Shown here: piece by piece, positions 45,034 to 54,602 of the stretch
How the letters are laid out: each line of letters begins with the position of its first letter
Position numbering within the stretch: the first letter of the stretch is position 1
Source: Erythrobacter rubeus
GTDB lineage: Bacteria > Pseudomonadota > Alphaproteobacteria > Sphingomonadales > Sphingomonadaceae
Assembly (NCBI RefSeq): GCF_014705715.1
Contig: NZ_JACXLC010000001.1
Coordinates: forward strand, 1,966,457-2,030,456
Direction: 5' to 3'
DNA: 64,000 nt
Notes under the pieces: generated by a model
The model's database searches: none
What the model was told of the DNA's origin: nothing
What the model saw: the letters and a program-made list of their open reading frames with translations, nothing else
Translations under genes and position numbers: made by a program

Positions 45034-46476
45034 CTATGCCGAGGCGTCTTCCAGGCCGGGGACCATCACCGTGCGCGCGCCGCCGAAATCTTCGCGGACG
45101 ACGATCACGCCCTGCTTCTCGAGGTGGTCGAGCAGGCGGCGGATGCGTCCCGGCGAACTGGTGCCATACGCCCTCGCCAGCGCATCCTCATCCACTTCGG
45201 TTTCGCCCGCATGCGCCGCGCGGGCGATCACGAGCCATGGCGCGAGCAAATCTTCCTCCACATGCGAGGCAAGATCGAGAATGCGGATGCGGGTCGCCTC
45301 TTCGAGGTCGTTGAGCCCAGCTCCGGCGATGGCGAAGGCTCGGCGAAACGCCTGCATGTCCGGCATCGGCCCGATGATCCGCTCCCGGCGACAATGCATC
45401 AGGAATGTCTGGTATTGTGCGCTCGCGGACTGGAAGGCCGCTTCGCTCGAGCTCGCGAGCTCCTCGATGATCTCGCCGATCCGCGCCTGCACATCGGTTT
45501 GCGCGGCCAGGCCAACGTCAACCTCATCCGCGTCTTCGCTCGCCGCGATGCTCTGCTCGACCGCTTCGATCGGCGGAGCAGCGGGCGGAGGCGGGGCGGG
45601 AGGCGTCTGCGCCGCCTCTGCCGCCAGGTCGCGCGTCAGCAGCGCTTCCATATCCTCCGGCGCTTCGGACGGCATCGGCATCAGGCCGCCCACCTCGTCT
45701 TTCTTGCCGGACTTTACCGGACCGATCTTCACCGCGACCGGGCGGCGAGTGATCGCCGGGCCCAGCGCCAGGAAATAGCCGCGCTCAAGCTCGCGGATAC
45801 GCTCGGCCTGGCGCCGCTCCATCCCCAGCAGGTCGGCGGCGCGCACCATATCGATGTCGAGAAAGGTGCGCCCCATCAGGAAGTTCGAAGCTTCCGCCGC
45901 GACATTCTTTGCAAGTTTGGCCAGCCGCTGCGTAGCGACGATCCCGGCGAGGCCGCGCTTCCGGCCGCGGCACATAAGGTTGGTCATCGCGCCAAGGGTC
46001 ATGCGGCGGGTGTCTTCGGCAATCTCGCCCGCGACCGAGGGCGCGAACATCTGCGCTTCGTCCACCACGACAAGAGCTGGAAACCAGTGTTCGCGGGGGG
46101 CATCGAACAGCGCGGTGATGAACTGCGCGGCGCAGCGGATTTGTTGCTCAACTTCCAGCGCCTCCAGCGCCAGCACCACGCTGGCCCGGTGTTCGCGGAT
46201 ACGGCGCGCAAGCGCTTCTATCTCAGGCGGGGAATAGGCCGCGCCGTCGATCACGATATGGCCGAATTCCTCAGCGAGCGAAGTGAAGTCGCCTTCGGGA
46301 TCGATCACCACCTGCTGCACCATTTGCGCGCTCTCTTCGAGCAGGCGGCGCAGCAGATGCGATTTGCCGCTGCCCGAATTGCCCTGCACCAGCAGGCGGG
46401 TCGCGAGCAATTCTTCGATGTCGAACTCGACCGGCGTGCCGGAGGCTTCGTGCCCGATGGTGATTTGCGCTTTCAC
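45034..46476 (-). CDS. HerA/DUF87-type P-loop ATPase
   Basis: The 480-residue FtsK/HerA-class ATPase has the beta-barrel-like N-terminus (KAQITIGHEASGTPVEFDIE), Walker A (LLVQGNSGSGKSHLLRRLLE), Walker B (PALVVVDEAQMFAPS) and a sensor/arginine region (NLMCRGRKRGLAGIVATQRL). After a Pro-rich linker (PPAPPPPAAPP) the last ~150 residues are helical and end in a winged-helix-like segment (GTSSPGRIRRLLDHLEKQGV). HerA partners with NurA in archaeal end resection; no nurA is next to it, so the role (DNA translocase or repair) is open. GTG 46476 is used; an open frame upstream has no similarity. Confidence 0.78.
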   Translation of the reverse strand: MKAQITIGHEASGTPVEFDIEELLATRLLVQGNSGSGKSHLLRRLLEESAQMVQQVVIDPEGDFTSLAEEFGHIVIDGAAYSPPEIEALARRIREHRASVVLALEALEVEQQIRCAAQFITALFDAPREHWFPALVVVDEAQMFAPSVAGEIAEDTRRMTLGAMTNLMCRGRKRGLAGIVATQRLAKLAKNVAAEASNFLMGRTFLDIDMVRAADLLGMERRQAERIRELERGYFLALGPAITRRPVAVKIGPVKSGKKDEVGGLMPMPSEAPEDMEALLTRDLAAEAAQTPPAPPPPAAPPIEAVEQSIAASEDADEVDVGLAAQTDVQARIGEIIEELASSSEAAFQSASAQYQTFLMHCRRERIIGPMPDMQAFRRAFAIAGAGLNDLEEATRIRILDLASHVEEDLLAPWLVIARAAHAGETEVDEDALARAYGTSSPGRIRRLLDHLEKQGVIVVREDFGGARTVMVPGLEDASA

Positions 46477-46606
46477 CCCGCTTGGGTAGCCAGCCGAATC
46501 CAAGCAGCGGAAGGGCGCAAGAGCCGCTAATCCCCAATCGCTTCGCCAGCCGCCCCCTTTTCCGCCGCGCCATCGGCCGCTAGCAATAGGGCAAGCAGAA
46601 GGGATC

Positions 46607-48832
46607 ATGATGCGGAAATGGTTGATCGGGGGCGGCGTTACGGCCCTTGTAGCGGTGTTGGCAGTGCTCATCGGTTTGATGACGTGGGAGCCATTCTATG
46701 CGCATCAAGCAGAGGCCCCGCCCGAGCGGGTTTACTCGGCGGAGATCATCCGCAGCGAATACGGCGTGCCGCATATCTACGGCGAAACCGATCCCGATGT
46801 CGCATTCGGCGTCGCCATCGCGCAGTCCGAGGACGATTTCTTCACCCTGCAGGACGTGATTGCGATGTCGCGCGGGCGCTACGGCGCGATTGCGGGCGAG
46901 GACGGAGCGACCTTCGATTACGTCTACCACCTGCTCGATGCGCGCGGCACGGCGGAGCGCAAATATCCGACCCTGCCGGAGGATACGCGCGCTCTGTTCG
47001 AAGGTTATGCTGCCGGGCTGAACCAGTTTGCCAAGAACAATCCCGACGAGGTGAAGCTGGCGAACCTGTTTCCCGTGAACGGAGAGGACGTCGCCGCTGG
47101 CTTCGTCCTGCGCCAGCCGTTTTTCTTCGGTCTGGCCAATGTTATCCAGCCGCTGGTCGCAGGCGAGCCGCTGCGGCGCGAGTTCGGACCGGACATTCCC
47201 GGCTTCCCGCGCGATGAAAGCGGGAAGGTCGTGGACCGGAAGGAACAGGCTGGTCTGCTCCACCCGCTACCTATCGGCGACGATGCACAATTGCTCGGGT
47301 CGAATGCCTGGGCCATCGCTCCGGAGAAATCCGGCGGGCCGACCACGCTGATCTCCAATTCGCACCAGCCGCTGCGCGGCAGCGTCGCATGGTATGAACT
47401 CGTCGTCGAAAGCGGCGAAGGCTGGCATTATGCCGGAGCGAACCTGCCAGGCACGCCCTACCCCGTCCTCGGCCATAACCGGAACCTCGGCTGGACCTAT
47501 ACCGTCAACCGTCCTGACCTTGTCGATGTCTATGAGCTTGAAGTGACGACATCGCCCGGCATCGATGGCGATGACATAATGTACAGACTGGACGATGAAT
47601 GGCTGAAGCTCGAGGCGAAGACGGTCACGCTGCCGGTGAAGATGGGCCCGGTCACCCTGCCCATCCGCCGGACGGTCTATCGCAGCGTTCACGGACCGGT
47701 GATCAAGAACGACAACGGCTATTTCGCGATCCGTTATGGCGGGATGGATAGCGTCAGGCCGATGGATGCGTTTTACCGGCTCGGCAAATCGCAGAGCCTG
47801 GAGGAGTGGCTCGGCGTTTATGAGCGGCTCGACATACCGAACTTCAACGCGGTCTACGCCGATGCCGAAGGCAACATCGCCTACATCTACAACGCCGCCT
47901 TTCCAGACCGGCCCGAACAGGACGAAGTGAAAGCCAATTGGCGCGGCATCCTGCCAGGCAATCGCAGCGATCTGATCTGGGAGGGGACGGTCGAATTCGA
48001 CGAGATTCCCAAGCTGATCAATCCCGACAGCGGGTGGCTCTACAATGCCAATAACGAGCCCTTCACAGCGGCTGGCGCGGGCAGCGATCTTGATCCCGCC
48101 GATTTCTCGCCGGTGCTGGGGGTCGAGCGCAAACAGACCAATCGCTCGCGCCGCGCGTACAAGCTGCTTTCCGAAGCCGCTCTGCTCGACCGGGAGACGC
48201 TGGAGCGGATCAAGTACGATACCGCCTATGAGCGCGTGGGCTATGTCGATGATCTGTTCGACGCGCTCGAAACGCTCGAGGTGGACGGCGAGCTGGCAGA
48301 GGCGCGCGACCTGCTGCTGACATGGGATTTCAAGGCCGACAATGAAGGCCGCGCAGACGCGCTCGCCCTGCTGATGATCCGCGATTTCATGTCCGCGGAG
48401 TACCAGAACCGCGCCACGCCCGATGTCGAGGAAAAGCTGAGCGATGCGGTCAGCCACCTTAATGAGCATTTCGGGCGGATCGATCCGCCGATGAGCGAAC
48501 TTCTCCGCCTGCGTCAGGGCGATGTCGACCTGCCGCTCGATGGCGGGTCCGACACTCTGCACGCTTCGACGACCTGGCAGGTCGATGAGGATGGCCGGTT
48601 GGGCCTCGTCCACGGTGACAGCTTCATCCAATGGGTCGAATGGAAAGAGGGCGAGCGCGTGACGTCCCGCTCGATCCAGCCGTTCGGAGCAGCAATCACC
48701 CGGCCTGACAGCCCGCATCACACCGATCAGATGCAGCTGTTCGTCGATCATGAATTGAAGCCGGTGCATTTCTGGCGCGAAGACGTGATCGCCAACGCCA
48801 AACGGCGCTACACCGTCACCAACGCGCCCTGA
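46607..48832 (+). CDS. Penicillin acylase-family Ntn hydrolase (possible acyl-homoserine-lactone acylase)
   Basis: The 741-residue precursor has an N-terminal membrane anchor or signal (ALVAVLAVLIGLMTW), an alpha chain starting near SAEIIRSEYGVPHIYGET, a spacer and the autocatalytic N-terminal Ser at about residue 232 in LLGSNAWAIAPEKS, then the beta chain (NSHQPLRGSVAWYELVVE, LGHNRNLGWTYTVNRPD). The family cleaves amides such as penicillins, AHL signals or N-acyl peptides; the substrate is not decided by sequence. AAGGGATC precedes the ATG. It is divergent from the HerA-like gene and is followed by the M16 peptidase, so the two may form an envelope amide/peptide degradation pair. Confidence 0.88.
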   Translation: MMRKWLIGGGVTALVAVLAVLIGLMTWEPFYAHQAEAPPERVYSAEIIRSEYGVPHIYGETDPDVAFGVAIAQSEDDFFTLQDVIAMSRGRYGAIAGEDGATFDYVYHLLDARGTAERKYPTLPEDTRALFEGYAAGLNQFAKNNPDEVKLANLFPVNGEDVAAGFVLRQPFFFGLANVIQPLVAGEPLRREFGPDIPGFPRDESGKVVDRKEQAGLLHPLPIGDDAQLLGSNAWAIAPEKSGGPTTLISNSHQPLRGSVAWYELVVESGEGWHYAGANLPGTPYPVLGHNRNLGWTYTVNRPDLVDVYELEVTTSPGIDGDDIMYRLDDEWLKLEAKTVTLPVKMGPVTLPIRRTVYRSVHGPVIKNDNGYFAIRYGGMDSVRPMDAFYRLGKSQSLEEWLGVYERLDIPNFNAVYADAEGNIAYIYNAAFPDRPEQDEVKANWRGILPGNRSDLIWEGTVEFDEIPKLINPDSGWLYNANNEPFTAAGAGSDLDPADFSPVLGVERKQTNRSRRAYKLLSEAALLDRETLERIKYDTAYERVGYVDDLFDALETLEVDGELAEARDLLLTWDFKADNEGRADALALLMIRDFMSAEYQNRATPDVEEKLSDAVSHLNEHFGRIDPPMSELLRLRQGDVDLPLDGGSDTLHASTTWQVDEDGRLGLVHGDSFIQWVEWKEGERVTSRSIQPFGAAITRPDSPHHTDQMQLFVDHELKPVHFWREDVIANAKRRYTVTNAP

Positions 48833-48906
48833 TTGATCCCTTGAATTCCGCCGGGTTTTGCCGCAGCGTATCGCACTTCAAGGGTTTCAAAAAGAGAGAG
48901 AGTTTC

Positions 48907-51783
48907 ATGTCGCAGATGAAAGCGGGCATCCGCCTCGCCACCACAAGTTTTGCCGCAATCGCGCTGGCCACCGTCGCTCCGGCGATCCCGGCCTTCGCCG
49001 CTCAGGACGACACTTCGGCCAGTGCATCAGCCGAAGCGGGCGATTTGACCGAGCTCGTTGCACAGGTCGCCATTCCGTATGAGGAATTCCAGCTCGACAA
49101 TGGCCTGACAGTGATCGTGCATGAAGACCGCAAGGCACCAGTCGTCGGCGTCGCCGTATGGTACAATGTCGGATCGAAGGACGAGCCGGAAGGCAAGACC
49201 GGCTTCGCTCACCTGTTCGAACACCTGATGTTCAACGGCAGCGAAAATGCGCCAAACGACTACTTCCAGTACCTGCAGGAAATGGGCGCCACGGATTACA
49301 ACGGCACCACCAATTTCGACCGGACGAACTATTTCCAGACCGTCCCGCGTCCCGCGCTGGAGCGTGCTCTCTGGCTCGAAAGCGACCGGATGGGCTATCT
49401 TCTTGGCGCGGTCACGCAGGAAAAGCTCGATAACCAGCGCGGCGTCGTCCAGAACGAAAAGCGTCAGGGCGATAACCAGCCGGGCGGCCTCGTTTTCTAT
49501 GAAATCCTCGACAAGATGTTCCCGGAAGGCCACCCGTACGGCCACACGCCGATCGGATCGATGGCCGATCTCGACAGCGCCTCGATGGAAGATGTGCGAA
49601 ACTGGTTCCGTGACAAATACGGCCCGAACAACGCGACCATTGTGCTCGCCGGCGATATCTCCGCTGCCGAAGCGCGTCCCTTGGTCGAGCGCTATTTCGG
49701 TCCCATTGCCCGCGGTCCGGTGAACAATCCGGCAGAGGCAGCGATACCCGTTCTTGAAGAGGACATTCGCAGCGTCATGCGTGACAAGGTCGCCGCGACC
49801 ACGGTCACGAAATACTGGCCCGCACCGGGGATCACCAGCGAGGAACTCACCGCGCTCAATATCGGCACGAGCATATTCGGCGGCCTCGCATCCAGCCGTC
49901 TTGACGAAATACTCGTGCGCGATGAACAGCTTGCGGTCGGTGTCGGCGCTGGCAATTTCGATTTCCAACGCATGGGCATCCTGCTCGTGAACGCGACGCT
50001 GAGACCCGGCGTCGAGCTCGCGACGCTCGAAGCGCGTCTTGACGAGCTGATCGCCGAATACATCGCCGAAGGCCCGACCGAGGACGAGGTACGCCGCGCC
50101 GCCACCAGCCAGCTGGCGTCCACCATCCGCGGGCTCGAACAGGTTGGCGGCTTCGGCGGCAAGGCGGTGACGCTGGCCCGCGGCGAAGTGCTTGCAGGCG
50201 ATCCAGGGCTGTTCAAGAAGCAGTTCGACACGCTCGCCACCCTCACCGCTGCCGACGTGAAGGCCGCGATGGAGCGCTGGCTCACTCGCCCCAGTTTCAC
50301 GCTCGTTCTCGAACCGGGTGAGCGCGATGGCGAATACGAAGAGGCCTCGTCGGTCGCAACAGGCGGCGCAGCCGAAGCCGATGCGTCCGCTGCAGAGCCG
50401 GAAGAGATCACCGTCTCCGAAGTCCGGCCCGCGCCGCCGATCGACACGATCGCATCGCTCGATTTCCCTGATATCGAGCGCGCCATGCTCGCCAATGGCA
50501 TGCAGCTGACCTACGCGCAGCGCGACGCCGTGCCCGCGACCTATGTGACGATGTCGTTCGACGCAGGCAGCGCAGCAGATCCGGTCGATATGCGCGGTCT
50601 CGAAGACCTCACCCTGGCGCTGTTCGATGAAGGCACGGCCGACATGACCAGCCAGGAAATCGCCGAGGAGCGTGAGCGTCTGGGCGCAACGATTGCGACA
50701 GGCGGCGGCGCTGACCGTTCGACTTTCACGCTTTCGGCGCTGTCATCGAACCTGACGCCGTCGCTCGAACTGCTCAGCAGCGTCGTGCGCGAACCGGCTT
50801 TCAACCCCGCCGATCTGGAGCGTGTCCGCGCTCAGACGATCACCGGGATCAAGCAGCAGATGACGACGCCGCAAGGCATCGCTTTCCGCTCGATCGCGCC
50901 CGAAGTGTTCGGCTCTGCAAGCCCCTATGGCGGCAGCAGCACCGTCGAAAGCGTCAGCGCGATCAGCCGCGATGATCTGGTCGCCTTCAAGGACACCTGG
51001 ATCCGTCCGGACAATGGCGAAGTGTTCGTAATCTCCGACCGTCCGATGGCCGAAATCGTGGCCGCGCTGAACGGCGTCTTCGGCGATTGGGAGGCACCCG
51101 CTGCGGATAAGGGAACCAAGAGCTTCTCGCTCGACGGAGCCCCGGATAACGGCAACCGCATCATCCTGATCAACCGTCCGAACAGCCCGCAGAGCTTTAT
51201 CCTCGGCGCGCAGCTGACGCCGCTCAATGCCAGCGATGACAGCTATATCGACTTCGCCAACGCCAACAATTCGCTCGGCGGCAACTTCCTCGCACGGCTC
51301 AACATGAACCTGCGCGAGACAAAGGGCTGGAGCTATGGCGTCCGCGGCGCTCCGCAGGAGCGCGAAAATGCGGTGGTCTACACCATCTCAGGCGGCGTCC
51401 AGGCCGATCGCACGGGCGACTCGGTTGCGGAACTCATCCGTGAAACCGGCGAATTCCTGAGCACGAACGGCGTGACCGCGGAAGAACTCTCCCGCAACGT
51501 GGCGGCTGAAATCGGCGAATTGCCCGGACGCTTCGAAACCTCGCCGGCGGTCCTGAGGGCGATGCAGAGCAACGCGCTCTATGGCCGTTCGGATGACTAT
51601 TACGAAGGGCTCGTCGCCAAATACGAAGCGCAGACCGCCGAAAGCCTCGATGCCGCAGCGCGCGGCGCTCTCAACGTGGACAATTTCGTCTGGGTTGTCG
51701 TCGGCGATGCGAGCCAGGTGCAAAGCCAGCTCGAAGGTCTCGGCATGCCGGTCGAAGTGCGCGAACTGCCAGAAGACGAGTGA
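48907..51783 (+). CDS. Periplasmic M16-family zinc metallopeptidase (two-domain)
   Basis: The 958-residue protein has a signal peptide (LATTSFAAIALATVAPAIPAFA) and two M16 halves, as in full-length insulinase/processing peptidases. The first half holds the inverted zinc motif HLFEH at about residues 102-106 (GFAHLFEHLMFNGSE) and the downstream Glu region (QNEKRQGDNQPGG). The second half (about residues 520-958) lacks the motif and is structural. It degrades peptides, probably in the periplasm. ATG 48907 has AGAGAGAG upstream; an in-frame start 22 codons earlier would mask the signal peptide. Confidence 0.93.
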   Translation: MSQMKAGIRLATTSFAAIALATVAPAIPAFAAQDDTSASASAEAGDLTELVAQVAIPYEEFQLDNGLTVIVHEDRKAPVVGVAVWYNVGSKDEPEGKTGFAHLFEHLMFNGSENAPNDYFQYLQEMGATDYNGTTNFDRTNYFQTVPRPALERALWLESDRMGYLLGAVTQEKLDNQRGVVQNEKRQGDNQPGGLVFYEILDKMFPEGHPYGHTPIGSMADLDSASMEDVRNWFRDKYGPNNATIVLAGDISAAEARPLVERYFGPIARGPVNNPAEAAIPVLEEDIRSVMRDKVAATTVTKYWPAPGITSEELTALNIGTSIFGGLASSRLDEILVRDEQLAVGVGAGNFDFQRMGILLVNATLRPGVELATLEARLDELIAEYIAEGPTEDEVRRAATSQLASTIRGLEQVGGFGGKAVTLARGEVLAGDPGLFKKQFDTLATLTAADVKAAMERWLTRPSFTLVLEPGERDGEYEEASSVATGGAAEADASAAEPEEITVSEVRPAPPIDTIASLDFPDIERAMLANGMQLTYAQRDAVPATYVTMSFDAGSAADPVDMRGLEDLTLALFDEGTADMTSQEIAEERERLGATIATGGGADRSTFTLSALSSNLTPSLELLSSVVREPAFNPADLERVRAQTITGIKQQMTTPQGIAFRSIAPEVFGSASPYGGSSTVESVSAISRDDLVAFKDTWIRPDNGEVFVISDRPMAEIVAALNGVFGDWEAPAADKGTKSFSLDGAPDNGNRIILINRPNSPQSFILGAQLTPLNASDDSYIDFANANNSLGGNFLARLNMNLRETKGWSYGVRGAPQERENAVVYTISGGVQADRTGDSVAELIRETGEFLSTNGVTAEELSRNVAAEIGELPGRFETSPAVLRAMQSNALYGRSDDYYEGLVAKYEAQTAESLDAAARGALNVDNFVWVVVGDASQVQSQLEGLGMPVEVRELPEDE

Positions 51784-51801
51784 GCAACAACGATTGACGC
51801 T

Positions 51802-51862
51802 AGGGCTGCAAAGCCCTGGTGCAAATCAGGGGGGCGGGAGCGGGCATGACCTGCTTCCGCCC
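51802..51862 (+). terminator. Two hairpins downstream of the M16 peptidase
   Basis: AGGGCT-GCAA-AGCCCT (51802-51817) and a larger imperfect GGGCGG...CCGCCC hairpin (51832-51862) follow the stop codon. Neither has a T-run, so termination is uncertain. The rest of the gap to 52007 shows an ACACGTGT palindrome at 51903-51910 and no gene. Confidence 0.35.
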
Positions 51863-52007
51863 TTCGCATTCCAGCGCCGGATTGAGGTTGAATGGCACTG
51901 ACACACGTGTAAACAACGGCGCCAAGAGTTTCGCGGCCACGCGGGCCGACCACGCTCGAAAACCAATGCGGGACGGTTCAATGTCCTGCGCAACATGGAG
52001 ATCTTGA

Positions 52008-52313
52008 ATGTCTGATATTTCCGGTTCCTACGACACCACCGTCAAAAGCCCGATGGGCGACCAGAGCGGCACCTTCACCGTGGTCGACAACGGCGACGGC
52101 AGCTTTTCCGGCAAGATGGAAGGCGGAATGGGCTCGATGGACGTCGAGGAAGGCAAGGTCGATGGCAACACCCTTACCTGGAAGATGAACATGACCGTCC
52201 CGATGCCGATGACGCTCGATTGCGAAGCCACCGTAGAAGGCGACACGCTGGCCGGTAACGTCAATGCAGGCGCGTTCGGCGCCATGCCGCTGACGGGCAC
52301 TAAGAAAGCCTAA
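52008..52313 (+). CDS. Small beta-rich protein of unknown function
   Basis: The 101-residue soluble protein has no signal peptide. Its alternating strands (GSYDTTVKSPMGDQSGTFTV, NTLTWKMNMTVPMPMTLDCE) and short Gly turns suggest a lipocalin- or beta-barrel-like fold seen in small sphingomonad proteins. A ribosome site (GGAGAT) is seven bases before ATG 52008. It is bounded by a strong terminator downstream. I cannot give a function. Confidence 0.75.
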   Translation: MSDISGSYDTTVKSPMGDQSGTFTVVDNGDGSFSGKMEGGMGSMDVEEGKVDGNTLTWKMNMTVPMPMTLDCEATVEGDTLAGNVNAGAFGAMPLTGTKKA

Positions 52314-52333
52314 GGCTTCTTTCCAAGACATCG

Positions 52334-52371
52334 AAAGGCCGCCGGAGGGGCTCCTTCCGGCGGCCTTTCTT
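52334..52371. terminator. Bidirectional terminator between the small protein and urcA
   Basis: AAAGGCCGCCGGA (52334-52346) pairs perfectly with TCCGGCGGCCTTT (52356-52368) across a nine-base loop and is followed by T-rich sequence. Confidence 0.92.
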
Positions 52372-52412
52372 TTACGCCGCTTCCACTAGACGGCGAGCTC
52401 AATTCGGTTGGC

Positions 52413-52808
52413 TTATTCGGGCAGATCGACCTTGATGGCATCTGCCGAGGCGAGGCGCGCCTTGGCCTGCGAAGCTTCGACAGCGAGCCGCATATGCGCC
52501 TTCGCCTGCATCTGCGCGCGCTCCTTGCACCGCTGGGCTGCGCGCTTCTGCTCGATATATTGGCGCAGGCTCGGCGCGCTGCGGTTCATCAGGCATGCTT
52601 TGTCGATCCCGCGATCGACACGCGATTGGAGCGCCGCCCTGCCCTCTGCATTCGTAAGGTCGAGATCATCGTAGGCGATGGCCATCTGCTGCGGCTCGCC
52701 CGCACTGGCGGGAGCTTCCGCCTGCACGGCGCCCACGCCGGCCAGCAGCACGAAAGCCGCGCATATCGCAGGAAAACGCCGATTGCCGGTCCATATGCTG
52801 CTCTTCAT
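52413..52808 (-). CDS. UrcA-family secreted protein
   Basis: The 131-residue protein has a signal peptide (PAICAAFVLLAGVGAVQA) and the UrcA core, IAYDDLDLTNAEGRAALQSR, with the two Cys expected in the family (KACLMN and QRCKERAQ) that can form a disulphide. UrcA proteins are periplasmic, found mainly in sphingomonads and caulobacters, and have no established activity. AGGAGAGG lies five bases before ATG 52808. It is divergent from the CadC-like regulator, which may control it. Confidence 0.85.
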   Translation of the reverse strand: MKSSIWTGNRRFPAICAAFVLLAGVGAVQAEAPASAGEPQQMAIAYDDLDLTNAEGRAALQSRVDRGIDKACLMNRSAPSLRQYIEQKRAAQRCKERAQMQAKAHMRLAVEASQAKARLASADAIKVDLPE

Positions 52809-53009
52809 CAAACCTCTCCTTTTCGTGTCGACGCCTGATCGCGCCGCCGGAAAAAGAGTGCGCCCACGGGGCCTTACGCAACACAGCCTCGATGTGATGG
52901 AGGCATGATCGAGCTGCGATGTTATGCTTACGGCTCGGTTATGTGGCTGGATTGCGAGCCCCTGCCCGCTATTCTTGGTGCGACTCACATTATGTGGAGG
53001 GGTCACAGG

Positions 53010-54578
53010 ATGTATCAGGATCAGGTAACCGGCAGCCCGCGCCCGACCGATCTGGCGCACGAGCCCGATTTCCGTATCGGAGCGATGGAAGTCCGCCCGT
53101 CCCTGCGGGTCGTCACGTCCGAAACGGGCGAAGAGGTCGTGCTTGAGCCGCGGGTAATGCAGGTGCTGGTCGAACTGGCGAAAGCGCGCGGCTCGATCGT
53201 CTCGCGCGATGATTTGATCGCGAGGTGCTGGGGCGGCCAGGTTGTCGGGGACGGTGCCATCAACCGCGCCATCTCGTTGCTGCGCGCGCTCGCAGGCGAC
53301 ATGCCGCATGCGGCGTTCTCGATCGAGACCGTGCCCAAGGTCGGCTATCGCCTCGTCGCGGAGACGAACACGGCGGATGAAAGCGGCGCTGGCGGTGTGG
53401 GCGCGGGCAATGGCGCAATCGACCGCCGCAAGGCCTTGATCGGCGGCATCGCGGCAGTGTGCGCCGTCGGGCTGGCAGGCGCCGGGTATGCGGCGTTCGG
53501 CAATCGCTCTGTCCCGCGCGAGGCGCAGCAATTCTTCGAACGCGGAATGCAGGCGATGCGGGAGGATGACGGCCCGCAATATCCCTACGCCGCCAGCCAG
53601 TTTCGCGAAGCGGTAAGGGTCGCGCCCGAATATGCAGACGGGTGGGGCATGCTCGCGCTCGCATACCAGTTCGGCAGCTCGTACCAGCCCGACGAGGAGC
53701 AGGACGCTGCCGAAATGCGCATCCGCTCCGCTGCCGACCGCGCATTCGCGCTCGATACCGACAATCCTGCGGCCAGCGCCGCGCTTGCCTGGCGCGAACC
53801 GGTGTTTCGCAACTGGGCCGATGCCGAGGAGAAATGGCGCGCGCTGATCGCCCATTTCGATGAGCTCGCTGTGGCCCGCTGGGGGCTGGCCTGGGTGCTT
53901 TATGAAGTCGGGCGGACGCGCGACGCGGCGGAGGAGCTCGCGCCCTATGCCGCCGCCGTCAATCGTCCGCACACGCTCGCGCAATTGTATTGGGATGCGG
54001 GCCGGACCGACGAAGCGCAAATGGTGATAGAGCAGGCGCTCGCCGACCGCCCGCGCGACACGGCCACGTGGTTCAGGCAGTTCTGGATCTTCCTGAGATC
54101 AGGTCAGGAAGCGCGCGCGCTCGCCCTGATCTCCGATGAAAGCGCCCGCCCTCTGGGTATTCCCGATAGCGAGTTCGAGCGATTGCGCGCGACCGCCACC
54201 GCCTATGCCGAGCGCACGCCGGGGGCGATCGAGGCTGCGATGGCGGCCAATCTGGCCGCGGCAAGGCAAGGCCGCAGATTCTGCGAGTCCGCCATCGAAG
54301 TCGCGTGTGAACTCGGCCAGACTTCGACCGCGTTCGATTTGGCGGAGTCCTACTTCTTCGATCCGCGCTTCTTCATGGATGCCAGCCGTGCCGGCAAGCA
54401 TTCCAGCGTCTATGTCTCCGCGCCGCGTACCGGGTTCCTGCTCGCCCCGGCATGCAGGCCGATGTTCGCAAATCCGCGTTACATGGAAATCCTCGGCGAA
54501 ATCGGTCTCACCGATTATTGGGAGCAGACCGGGACGACGCCTGATCGCTGGCCGGTCATCCTCGCCGCGCTGGGATAG
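53010..54578 (+). CDS. CadC-like membrane regulator: winged helix, one TM, TPR domain
   Basis: The 522-residue protein has an OmpR/PhoB-type winged helix in residues ~20-115 (VLEPRVMQVLVELAKARGSI, SRDDLIARCWGGQVVGDGAI, FSIETVPKVGYRLVAE), one membrane helix at about residues 140-165 (ALIGGIAAVCAVGLAGAGYA) and a C-terminal TPR-like sensor region facing the periplasm. This is the layout of one-component CadC/ToxR-type regulators. ATG 53010 has GGAGGGG upstream; a longer in-frame start at 52905 is possible but falls in the promoter region. Target genes are unknown; the divergent urcA is the obvious candidate. Confidence 0.82.
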   Translation: MYQDQVTGSPRPTDLAHEPDFRIGAMEVRPSLRVVTSETGEEVVLEPRVMQVLVELAKARGSIVSRDDLIARCWGGQVVGDGAINRAISLLRALAGDMPHAAFSIETVPKVGYRLVAETNTADESGAGGVGAGNGAIDRRKALIGGIAAVCAVGLAGAGYAAFGNRSVPREAQQFFERGMQAMREDDGPQYPYAASQFREAVRVAPEYADGWGMLALAYQFGSSYQPDEEQDAAEMRIRSAADRAFALDTDNPAASAALAWREPVFRNWADAEEKWRALIAHFDELAVARWGLAWVLYEVGRTRDAAEELAPYAAAVNRPHTLAQLYWDAGRTDEAQMVIEQALADRPRDTATWFRQFWIFLRSGQEARALALISDESARPLGIPDSEFERLRATATAYAERTPGAIEAAMAANLAAARQGRRFCESAIEVACELGQTSTAFDLAESYFFDPRFFMDASRAGKHSSVYVSAPRTGFLLAPACRPMFANPRYMEILGEIGLTDYWEQTGTTPDRWPVILAALG

Positions 54579-54602
54579 CGCGAGGCGCGGACTGCACGCG
54601 CT

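Noticed and set aside
44977..46530. 517-codon forward frame opposite the HerA-like ATPase
   Set aside because: The reverse strand carries intact Walker motifs; the forward frame is Arg/His-rich shadow sequence.
47267..48769. 500-codon reverse frame opposite the acylase
   Set aside because: The acylase frame has the autocatalytic Ser and conserved segments; the reverse frame has none.
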